Source: Limnomonas spitsbergensis (taxonomy: Eukaryota > Chlorophyta > Chlorophyceae > Chlamydomonadales). From it: a stretch of DNA of 64,000 nucleotides. The position numbers and the translations under genes were made by a program. How positions within the stretch are numbered: position 1 is the first letter of the stretch; each line of letters begins with the position of its first letter. A model generated the notes under the pieces. It made no database searches. It had not been told where the DNA came from and worked only from the letters and a program-made list of their open reading frames with translations. The stretch spans positions 3,201,501-3,265,500 of the forward strand of contig JAYJMM010000099.1 in assembly GCA_037349105.1 (NCBI GenBank). Direction: 5' to 3'. Below are positions 19,921-31,900 of this stretch, piece by piece.

Positions 19921-22900
19921 CTGAGCAATGCACACATAAGAAGAGAACAGTCAAAGAATGAGGACAAAAGCGCCAGAATGAGAGCAGACAGGCCGCATAG
20001 GAGGAGGTGTTCTGAACCAACGAGTCCCTGAGCAATGCAAGAATAGGAGCAGCAGCACAAGAATAACGCGGCAAACAGCACAAAAGGAGAGCAGGCACGC
20101 CGCATAGGAGTTGTTCTAAACCAAAGTGTCCCTGAGCATTGCACACGGTGAGAGGTGAGAGGTGATCTGTGCAAAAAAATGGAGAACAGTGCAAGACGGA
20201 TGTGATCAGCACAGTAATGAGAGCAGACAGGCTGCATAGGAAGAGGCCTTAAGGACACCAGCCTATCCCTGGGCAGTGACAAATTATAAGGGGAACAGCG
20301 GCGCAAGAATGAGGACAGAAGTGGCTCAACAATAAGGAGGTCAGAAGCGCAACAATGAACGGGGAGAAAGGTAGAATATAGAGACGCAACGGACCGCGTG
20401 GGAGGGGGCTTCCTGAGGCCACGTGCCCCTGTGAGCACGAGCGCAAGAATGAGAGGGAAACGCCACAATGAGGACAAAAGGGCAAAAATGATGATAACAG
20501 CGCCAGAGCTCCTCAATTTGAACAGCAGCGGCAGCATGCAAGCGATTTTGTTGGCATGACAGCTGTCACAAACCTCTACTCATGGAGGGTACATAAAAGA
20601 AGCTGGCATGAAGCTGACATGTAGTTGGCTGGAGCAGTCAAGAAGCTGACATGAAGCTGACGCAAATATGAATATATGATATGGAGCTAGCATGAAGCTG
20701 GCGTGAAGCTAACATGAAGCTGACACAAATCTGGCCTGGATCTAGCAAGAAGCTGGCTGGAGCTGTCAAGAAGCTGACATGAAGCTGCCACAAATTTGGC
20801 ATGGAGCTAGCATGGAACTAGCATGAAGCTGGCAAGAAGCTAACATGGCGCTGGCATGATGACGTCAATACGCTTTCATGAACCAGGGGTTAATGGGCAG
20901 AGCAACCGTTATGGCGGTAATGGCACTGAGGGAGATAACTGCTTTTTCTCATGTGGGAAGGAATCGTTCAAAATCATCCTAAACGCCCTTCCTAGCAGCT
21001 CCATTGCCCTTCCCCCCCGCACTTAACACCCGTCTCCCTCCCTCTCCGGCCCCCCCTCCTCCCTCACACCTGTTATCAGCCCCCTTCCCCGGCCCCCCCT
21101 CCTCCCTCACACCTGTTATCAGCCCCCTTCCCCGGCCCCCCCTCCTTCCTCACACCTGTTATCAGCCCCCCTCACCGGCCCCCCCTCCTTCCTCACACCT
21201 GTTATCAGCCCCCCTCACCGGCCCCCCCTCCTCCCTCACACCTGATATCAGCCCCCTTCCCCGGCCCCCCCTCCTTCCTCACACCTGTTATCAGCCCCCC
21301 TCACCGGCCCCCCCTCCTTCCTCACACCTGTTATCAGCCCCCCTCACCGGCCCCCCCTCCTTCCTCACACCTGTTATCAGCCCCCCTCACCGGCCCCCCC
21401 TCCTTCCTCACACCTGTTATCAGCCCCCCTCACCGGCCCCCCCTCCTTCCTCACACCTGTTATCAGCCCCCTTCCCCGGCCCCCCTCCTTCCTCACATCT
21501 GTATTCAGTCCTCCTCCTCCCTCACATCTGCTATCAGCCCCCCTTCTTCCTTGCCCCTGATTCCAGCTACCCTCTTTCCCTCCTCTGTCTCCCCCTCCTC
21601 CCACCTCTGTCTCCCCCTCCCCCGCTCCCCTGTCCCCCTCTCTCCCTCCCCTGTCCCCCTCCCCCGGTCCCCTGTCCCCCTGTCCCCCTCCTCCCCCTCC
21701 CCCACTCCCCTGTCCCCCTCCTCCCCCTCCCCCGCTCCCCTGTCCCCCTGTCCCCCTCCTCCCCCTCCCCCACTCCCCTGTCCCCCTCCTCCCCCTCCCC
21801 TGCTCCCCTGTCCCCCTGTCCCCCACCTCCCCCTCCCCCGCTCCCCTGTCCCCCTCCTCCCCCTCCCCCTCCCCCGCTCCCCTGTCCCCCTCCTCCCCCT
21901 CCCCCTCCCCCGCTCCCCTGTCCCCCTCCTCCCCTCCCTGCCGCACCTGTTATCAGCTGTAAATACATGGCAGCGATGCAGCATGCCCACAATGGACTGC
22001 AGGGCCGTGACACGATGTCGCTGGTCTGCAATGCCCTCTTCATACAGGGTGAAGGCCTGGGAGGAGGGATGTGTGATAATGAGTAATGTGTGATGAGTAA
22101 TGTGTGACACGTTTTGAGTGATATCATGGACTGCAGGTTCTGTTATAAGTTGGGGGCGAAGGGTGGCTCTCATGGTCCGCATTCCGCAATGCCCTCATCA
22201 GACAGGGTGAAGGCCTGGGAGGAGGGTTGAGTGACATGTGATGTGTACTGTGTAATGAGTGATACAGTGTACTGCAGGGTCTGTGATGAGTTGCGAGTGA
22301 AGGGTGGTGCTGCTGGTCTGCAACGCACTCTTCATACCGGGGGAATGCCTCAATGCGTGATGTGTGCTGAGTAATGTGTGATAAGTAATGTGTGACATGT
22401 TTGAGTGGCACACTGTACTGCAGGGTCTGTGATGAGTTGCGAGTGAAGGGTGGTTCTGCTGGTGTGCAAAGCCCCTTCCACCCAAGGTGAAGGCCTCGGT
22501 GAGTGTTGTGTGATGAGCAATGTGTGATACTTACTGTGTGACATGTTTTGCGTGACACACTCTGCTGCAGGGTCTGCAAAGCCCCCTTCACACAGGGGTG
22601 AAAGCTTGCAATGCATATTGCATGACATTTCAAGCGTGTTGTGTGATGTCTGATGCGTTATGTGTGATGATGCCCCCCCCCCCCCCCCCCTCCGGCACAC
22701 CTCTTCAAAGAACTGATAGGCCAGCATTTCCAGCTTTGCCTCCTCCGATGCCGAGCAGCCGGCAGCCAGCAGCAGCCTCAATGCCGTCATTGGCTCTTGA
22801 GGCGCCTCAGCCAACAGGCCACACAGCTCCAGAACCCACTGGAAGTCAGACAGAAGCCGAACAGAAGTCAGAGAGAAGCTAGAGATGAGTCAGAGATAAG

Positions 22901-25900
22901 TCAGAGATAAGTCAGAGAGATGTTAGAGATAAACCCTAAACCACCCACCTGAAGCAGTGCCTCTGCGGTGATTGTTGCGCCAGGCCCGCCCTCTGCTCCC
23001 GTTGCCACCGCCTCAGTCCCCGCACACGCTGCTGCTGCTGCTGCTTCCGATTCTGCTGCTCGTGGTGGTACTGCTCCTGGTTTCAGAGCCCCGGCGCTGT
23101 TGTCAACACCGGCAGAGTCAGCATTCACACCTGCATCCATACCGGCAGAGTCAGCATCCACACTGGCACAGTCAGCATCCACCCCTGCGACCACATCGTC
23201 ACATTCAACATCCACACTTTCGTCCACATTGGCACAGTCAGCACCCACACTTTCGTCCACATTGGCACAGTCAGCATCCACACCTGCATCCATACCGGCA
23301 CAATCAGCACCCCAAACTGCATCCACACTGGCACAGTCAGCACCCCAAACTGCATCCACACTGGCACAGTCAGCACCCACACCTGCATCCACACTGGCAC
23401 AGCCAGCATTCACACCTGCATCCACACCTGCATCCACAGCTCCACACCTGTATCTACACATACATTGGCCGCGGCGCCTGCTGCGTCAGCCTTCCCACCT
23501 GCATCGCCAGGAGCAGCAGCAGCAGTTGCAGGTGCCGCGGCACCAACAACGTCTGGGGCTGCTGTTGATCCTGCTGCTCTTGTTGTTGCTGCTGAGGTGC
23601 CGGCGGCGTCAGGGGCGTGTGGCTCTGTGACACCACTGGAAGCAGCCGAAGGGGCAGCATTGGCGATTCGCCTCACGATCTGCGCACAGGGATCACACGT
23701 GGGACACGATGGCGACAGGATGGCGACAGACACTGGAGCACATGCTGCGACTTCAAACAATAAACGATAAATTCTGACGCAAGGCCACCCATTAAAAATC
23801 CAAGGCACATGCTGACCAAAATCCAAACCACCCTATAAAAACGAGTCCTTGAGTGCCAAGGCTGGGTTGCGTGTCCTGATCCTCAAACGCACACGAGCCA
23901 CTCCCCCCTCCCCCTCCCTACCCGCCCCTACCTAGCGCAGAACCCCAGGGCTGGCAGCGCGTGCCGTACCGCGTGTTGCTTGATATTGGGTTCCCAAAAC
24001 TATTGGCCAATGGCCATTGAACCTAGGGCGGCCCCCCACCTCCCAACCCCTCCACTGACCTTCCTCCCCCTAGCCTCCCAGCCAAGCCCACCCCAGTAAG
24101 CCGTAAACCACGTATCGTTTCAAGCTTGCGGCGATGGTCCCAAATTCAAACCCTTTCCTTAAGGGCCCTGAACCCCAGGGCTGGCAGCAGGTGTCAAACC
24201 GTTATAGGGTTAGGGTTACGAGTTCAGGGTATATATTTAGTTGACGGTGTTTGTCTCAAAACCCCAACCCTTACGTTCAAAGCACGGAAAACCAGGGCTG
24301 GCACCGGGGGCCAAACCTTACTACGCTCTTCCAAGGTCAGGGTTACGAGCTCAGGGTATTTAACTTTCCTCTAAAGCCCAAAGCCCTTACCTTACAAAAG
24401 CAGAACCCCAGGGCTGGCAACATATCCTCAACCTCCCAAGTTCAACATTTTTAGGGTTCAGGGTTCAGGGTCTAGATGAAGTCAACAGTTTTTGTCAAAA
24501 GCCCCCCAACCTTTACCTTTAAGGCGCAGAACCCCAGGGCTGGCAGCGTGTGCCGCACGCGCCTTGGCCCGCCTGCCAGCAGCTCCTCCCTGGCTGTCAC
24601 GAGGAGGGCGTGGTGCGTGGCTGGGTCGTCGCTGTGGAGGCTGTGCAGCAGACGCGCCACCAACACCTGCTCCGCCGCGACGTCCTGTTCGTTTTGGGGG
24701 GTTTAGGATTTGGGTTTGGGTTTGGGTTTGGGTTTAGGGTTGGGGTTAAGGGTTGGGGTTTAGGGCTGGGGTTTATAGGGTTGGGGTTGGGGTTGGGGTT
24801 TATAGGGTTGGGTTTAGGGTTGGAGTTTATAGGGTTGGGGTTTAGGGTTGGGGTTAAGGGTTGGGGTTTAGGGTTGGGGTTTAGAGGTGGGGTTAAGGGT
24901 TGGGGATAAGTGTTGGGGTTTATAGGGTTGGGGTTTGGGGGGGTAATGTGTGTGACGTGTGTGTGTGCTGGTGTGTGTTGTTCTTGTGTGTGTAAAAGGG
25001 GGGAAAGTTGGGCTTGCCAAGCAGGCAAATGGTTCTAAAGGATAATACAATAAAGTGGAGCACGGGCATGCTGCAACAGGACCTCTCACTTGCAGACGGG
25101 AGTGTAGCTGAATTGAAATGTAGATGACGTGTAGCTGAAGTGTAGCTGACATAAACGCGCGATGATACTTCTGGGGGACCCCTATGAGCCTGGCTCACAA
25201 CGTTTGCGTACTCGAAACATCCAGCCATGTGCCCATATTCTCATGCGCCCATGCGTCTACATACCCATACCAGCATGCGCGCACATGCCCATGCAGCCAT
25301 ACGCCCATGCACCTATGTACCCATGCAGCCATACGCCCATGCGCCTACGTACCCATGCAGCCATATGCCCATGCGCTTACATACCCATGCGCCTACATAC
25401 CCATGCATCCATATGCCCATGCGGCCATATGCCCATGCACCTACAGGCCCATGCGCCTACATATCCATGCATAGATATGCCCATGCGCCTACCTATCCGT
25501 GCATCCATATGCCCATGCGGCCATATGCCCATGCGCCTACATGCCCATGCGCCTACATGCCCATGCGCCTACATATCCATGCATCCATATGCCCATGCGC
25601 CTACATGCCCATGCGCCTACATATTCATGCACCTACATATCCATGCATCCATATGCCCATGCGCCTACATGCCCATGCGCCTACATATCCATGCATCCAT
25701 ATGCCCATGCGCCTACATATCCATGCATCCATATGCCCATGCACCTACATGCCCATGCGCCTACATATCCATGCATCCATATGCCCATGCGCCTACATAT
25801 CCATGCATCCCTATGCCCATGCGGCCATATGCCCATGCTCCTATATGCCCATGCGCCCACATGCCTATGCGCCTACATATCCATGCATCCATATGCCCAT

Positions 25901-28900
25901 GCGCCTACATGCCCATGCGCCTACATATCCATGCATCCATATGCCCATGCGGCCATATGCCCATGCGCCTACATACCCATGCGCCTACATACCCATACAT
26001 CCATATGCCCATGCGGCCATATGCCCATGCCCCTACAGGCCCATGCGCCTACATATTCATGCATCTACATATCCATGCATCCATATGCCCATGCGCCTAC
26101 ATATTCATGCACCTAAATATCCATGCATCCATATGCCCATGCGCCTACATGCCCATGCGCCTACATATCCATGCACCTACATATCCATGCATCCATATGC
26201 CCATGCGCCTACATATCCATGCATCCATATGCCCATGCGGCCATATGCCCATGCGCCTACATGCCCATGCGCCCACATGCTTATGCGCCTACATATCCAT
26301 GCATCCATATGCCCATGCGCCTACATGCCCATGCGCCTACATATCCATGCATCCATATGCCATGCGCCTACATGACCATGCACCTACATATCCATGCATC
26401 CATATGCCCATGCGCCTACATATCCATGCCTCCATATGCCCATGCGGCCATATGCCCATTCGCCTACATATCCATGCATCCATATGCCCATGCGCCTACA
26501 TGACCATGCACCTACATATCCATGCATCCATATGCCCATGCGCCTACATGCCCATGCGCCTACATATCCATGCACCTACATATCCATGCATCCATATGCC
26601 CATGCGCCTACATATCCGTGCATTCATATGCCCATGCTGCCATATGCCCATGCGCCTACATGCCCATGCGCCTACATGCCCATGCGCCTACATATCCATG
26701 CATCCATATGCCCATGCGGCCATATGCCCATGCGGCTATATGCCCATGCACCTACATGCCCATGCGACTACATATCCATGCATCCATATGCCCATGCGGC
26801 CATATGCCCATGCGGCCATATGCCCATGCGGCCATATGCCCATGCAGCCATATGCCCATGCGGCCATAGGCCCATGCACCTACATGCCCATGTGCCCACA
26901 TATCCATGCAACCATATGCCCATGCGGCCATATGCCCATGCGCCTACATACCCATGCGCTGCGCTGTTCCCTGAGGCCTGGCTTTCTCTCCATCACACAG
27001 TAAGTTAAGGTTTGGGTTTCAGACCTGAATGCACTTCTGCTTTAATTCAGACCTAAACGCACTTTTGCTTTACTTCAGACCTGAATGCACTTCTGCTTTA
27101 CTTCAGACCCAAAGGCACTTCTGTTTTACTTACCCCCGAATGCACTTCTACCTTACTTCAGAACCGAATGCACGTCTGCCTTACCTCATCGTCCAGCTCG
27201 GCAGCACTCGGCCCGTCCTCGGCGTCCTTCACTAGCGGGCTGATAAATCTGGCGGGAAAGGCAGTAAATTTCAGCTACAATCCAGCTAAAATTCAGCTAC
27301 ATGATAGCCAGCGGGCTGATAGACCTGGCGGGGAAGGCGTTAGGACATGAGGTGGGGACAAGAGTAGTGATATGTCAGTTAATTTCGACTGTGATTCAGC
27401 TACAATTCAGCTACATAACAGGCAGAGGGTTGATGAACCTGGCGGGAAAGGCATTGAAACATGTGGTCGGGAAAAGGACAAGGAGCTTATTCTAGTGACT
27501 GTCCGCTACAATTCAGCTACAACACAGGAAGGGGGCTGATGATCCTGGCTAAGGAAGGTGTTCCAGGGACATGTGGTCGGGAAGAGAGCAATTCTTACTA
27601 CACATCATATCAGCTACAATTCAGCTACATCACAACCAGGGGGCTAATGAACCTGGCAAAGGAAGGCGTTCCAGGGACATGTGGTTGGGATTAGAGCAAT
27701 GCTTAATACATATTATGTCAGCTACAATTCGGCTACATCACAACCAAGGGGCTGATGAACCTGGCGAGGAAAGGCGTTGGGAAATGTGGTTGGAAAGAGG
27801 GCAGAGCTAATTTCAGTTGTTTTCAGCTACAATTCAGATACGCCACAGCTGGCGTTTATCACTACGGAGCTGTGATGAACCTGTCGGGGAAAGGCGTCGT
27901 GAAAATATTTTATACTATTATATTTATACTATTATATTTATGCCCTCCCACATCTGAACAGCAGGGTGAAGACTTGACCCCCCCACCTTAAACCCTCACC
28001 AGAACAGCGTAGTGGAGACATGACCCCCCCCCCACGCTAAACCCTGATCCATCCTCCACCTGAACAACATGGCCACCTCTCCCACACTGCCGATGCCGCC
28101 CCTCCCGGATCTACCTGAACAGCTGAGCTAAGACATGACCTCTAAACCCTAAAGCCATCCTCACCTGAACAGGATGGTAGAGACACGGCCCCCAAACCCT
28201 GAACCTTACATGAAAAGCATAGTGACGACTTGACCCCTGAGACCTTAACCCTCACCCACCTGAACAACATGGCCACCTTTTCCACACTTCCGATGCGGCT
28301 TCCTCCAGGCTCCACGACGGTCTGGATGATCTTGGTGGCCAGCTCCTTATGCGTGCGGTGACGCAGCAGGCCCATCAGGAGCGGGTACTCCGCTGCGGGC
28401 GGGGGAAGCAAGCGGGAGAACACACGTTTTTTGTGTCTGTTGTTTGTAAAACAGAAACCGTCAAACTTGACTGAAGTCGTGTGCGGTGACGCAGATGCCC
28501 TATCAGGAGCGAGTACTCCGCTACGTTGGTGGAAGAAGATTATGTTACACACCTATTGCTCGGAAAAAGGGGTCATTGCCCATCAGCAATGGGTTCACTT
28601 CCTTCTACACAACACCAAAACCCAGCCACCCACTAAATGTGCCCCATATATAAATATAATCAGGCCTTTGATTTAAATACAAACATACCGGTACCTCATA
28701 GCGGTACCTCATAGCGGTACCTCATAGCGGTACCTCATAGCGGTACCTCATAGCGGTACCTCATAGCGGTACCTCATAGCGGTACCTCATAGCGGTACCT
28801 CATAGCGGTACCTCATACAGGTACCTCATAGCGGTACCTCATACCGGTACCTCATAGCGGTACCTCATACCGGTACCTCATAGCGGTACCTCATACCGGT

Positions 28901-31900
28901 ACCTCATAGCGGTACCTCATACCGGTACCTCATAGCGGTACCTCATACCGGTACCTCATACCGGTACCTCATACAGGTACCTCATAGCGGTACCTCATAG
29001 CGGTACCTCATAGCGGTACCTCGTACTGTAGATTAAGTTTGCCTTCCTGCACCCCTTAGAGAAAACAACTTTCTTATACTGAGCCTTGCACCCCTTTTTT
29101 GAAAGATTCCGCCCAGCGACATTATCGTGCATGCCCGATGGTTTTTACTTTATGATTCGCGTGGCTGATCGCGCCCCCCTCGTAAACTATACTTCTTCGG
29201 GAAGGAAAAGCTTAAGGTACCGGTATACGGTATGAGCATTAATATATATGCCTCATATATAGATATAACCATGCATGATGTCCATGCCCTCCCTAAACCT
29301 TAAACCCTCAATCCTACCCCACCCACCCCCCATCTTGCTCCACACAACCCGATAGTGTGACCCACTCACTCGGTCCCAGCCCCGTGACCACATCGTCCTT
29401 GGTCACAGAACGCAAGTGTGACCCACTCACTCATCCCACGCCCCAAAGTGTGACCCACTCACTCAGTCCCAGTCCTGTGACCACATCGTACTTGGTCAGC
29501 GGAATGGTCAGGAGCGCTACCAGCTGCTTTTCCGCCTTGGTGTCCCCCGCCAAGCCAGAGGGGGCCAGGGCGGTATGAGCGCCTGCCAGCACCTGGCAAG
29601 GGTGGGGGGCATATATGGTTTAGGGTTTATGCTTTCAGGTTTATGGTTTAGGTTACAGAGTTTAGGTTTGAAGGTTTTCGTTTTTTGTTTCAAGTTTTAG
29701 GGGTTAGGTTGAAGGTTTAAGGTACAGGTTTTGTGGGTTGAAGGTTGAGGGTACCACAGGGTTGAAGGTTAATGGGTGGGTGTGAAGTGTGAAGTGTTTC
29801 AGGTGGTCCACACACCATCATTGAATACCCCTCCTCCCCGGGGGAGGGGCATATGGGGTCAGGGCAGGAAAGGTCACAGAGGGACATCGCGGGCACAAGT
29901 ATGTGGCACCTGGCAGCAAGGTAGGCAGGGGGAGGGGCATATGGGGTCAGGGCAGGAAAGGCCACAGAGGGACATCGCGGGCACAAATATGTGGCACCTG
30001 GTAGCAAGGCAGGCAGGGGGAGGGGCATATGGGATCAGGGCAGGAAAGGCCACAGAGGGACATCGCGGGCACAAATATGTGGCGCCTGGCAGCAAGGCAG
30101 GCAGGGGGAGGGACATATGGGGTCAGGGCAGGAAAGGCCACAGAGGGACATCGCGGGCACAAATATGTGGCGCCTGGTAGCAAGGCAGGCAGGGGGAGGG
30201 GCATATGGGGTCAGGGCAGGAAAGGCCACAGAGGGACATCGCGGGCACAAATATGTGGCGCCTGGCAGCAAGGCAGGCAGGGGGAGGGACATATGGGGTC
30301 AGGGTAGGAAAGGCCACAGAGGGACATCGCGGGCACAAATATGTGGCACCTGGCAGCAAGGCCGGCAGGGGGCGGGGACACAAGGATTCCGTCCCACCCG
30401 GACCCTTACCATAATCACTTAACTACAAGTGAGCAAAGACATATTAAGACCCAACACCCAAACCCTGAACTCACTTGGTGGCCACAGTGTTGGGTAGTAC
30501 GCTGCCGGTAAAGTTCATGAGCGCAACGTACATCTCCACCCTGAACCCTAACCAGTACGGTAAATGCACCCAAACCCTGAACTCACTTGGTGGCCACAGT
30601 GTTGGGTAGTACGCTGCCGGTAAAGTTCATGAGCGCAACGTACATCTCCACCCTGAACCCTAACCAGTACGGTAAATGCACCCAAACCCTGAACTCACTT
30701 GGTGGCCACAGTGTTGGGTAGTACGCTGCCGGTGAAGTTCATGAGCGCAACGTACATCTCCACCCTGAACCCTAACCAGTACGGTAAATGCACCCAAACC
30801 CTGAACTCACTTGGTGGCCACAGTGTTGGGTAGTACGCTGCCGGTAAAGTTCATGAGCGCAACGTACATCTCCACCCTGAACCCTAACCAGTACGGTAAA
30901 TGCACCCAAACCCTGAACCCACTTGGTTGACATTGTCGACAATGTTGGGTAGTACGCTGCCGGTAAAGTTCACGAGCGCAACGTACATCTCCACCTTGTC
31001 GGCGGCGGCCATGTTGGGCAGGGCGGACAGTACGCGGCTGATTGCATCGCGGAACTTCTCGAAGGCCTGAAAGAAGCAGCAACAAGGTGGGCACGGCAGT
31101 GTTTATGGTTAAGGGTTTAGGGTAAAGAGCTTAACCCTATAAGCAGAAACAGAGAGAGCGCTGCAGGGTTAAGGGTTTAGGGTCTAGGGTTAAGGTTCAA
31201 GAGCTAAATCCTTGAAGCAGCAACAGGGAGAGCACTGCAGGGTGTAGGGTTTAGGGTTCAGGGTCAAGAGCTTAACCCTAGAAGCAGCAACAGGGTGAGC
31301 ACGGCAGACAAGCGGAGGTAGGTGTTGGGTGTGCATCGCACGCAGCAGAGGCAGCCATGTTGGGCAGGGTGGACAACACACGGCTGATTTCGAATCAGTA
31401 AATTACTGGTTCTCAAATGCCTGGAAGCAGCAGCAGCGGGGTGGGCACGGCAAGTACGCGGAAACAAGCGGCAGAGGAGGTTCAGCAGAGGGTAGCGGGA
31501 CCGGCATCGCAAACAGCAGTGGTAGCCGGGTCGGGCTTTAAGCAGTGGCTCTCTGGGCAGTGGGGCCATCGTCACAAACGGCGAAGACGTCCGTTTCGGG
31601 ATAAGGGCAGTTGTCCAATCGTCACAAAAGGCAGAAGCGGTCGGGTTGGGAATAGGACAGTTGGACGATAGACACAATCAGAAGAAGCCGGTCAGCTGAG
31701 GGCTAAGCGGAGTGCATCGTAAAGAGCAGAGGCAGTTTTGTCAGGCTTAGGGCAGCGGGGCGATCCTCGCAATAGGCAGAAGCGGGTAAGATGAGGGCGA
31801 AGCGGAGTGCATTACACTGTTCAGGGTTCAGGGTTTAGGGTTCGACAGTGCACTAGACTGTTCAAGGTTCAGGCTAAGTTCTGATCCACACATTTCTAGA

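Larger units (their letters stand above)
15987..25883 (+). repeat. 9.9-kb tandem duplication, copy 2
   Basis: This is the second copy in direct orientation. At its right end (25883) the minisatellite continues for another kilobase into single-copy VPS35 sequence, so copy 2 is the one contiguous with VPS35 exons 1-13. Differences from copy 1 include 6311 G/16209 C (coiled-coil ORF, Phe/Leu) and 12814 G/22711 A (VPS35 exon 16, Ser/Phe). Confidence 0.95.

Noticed and set aside
6089..25883. Treating the 9.9-kb repeat as a pure assembly artefact
   Set aside because: Scattered base differences, including a coding one, argue for two real copies or haplotypes; read evidence would decide.
25162..27003. 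613-codon plus-strand ORF
   Set aside because: It lies wholly in the CATGCGCCTACAT minisatellite, which is open in all plus frames; composition is only the repeat unit.
28688..29030. CRISPR array
   Set aside because: 13-bp head-to-tail units without spacers.
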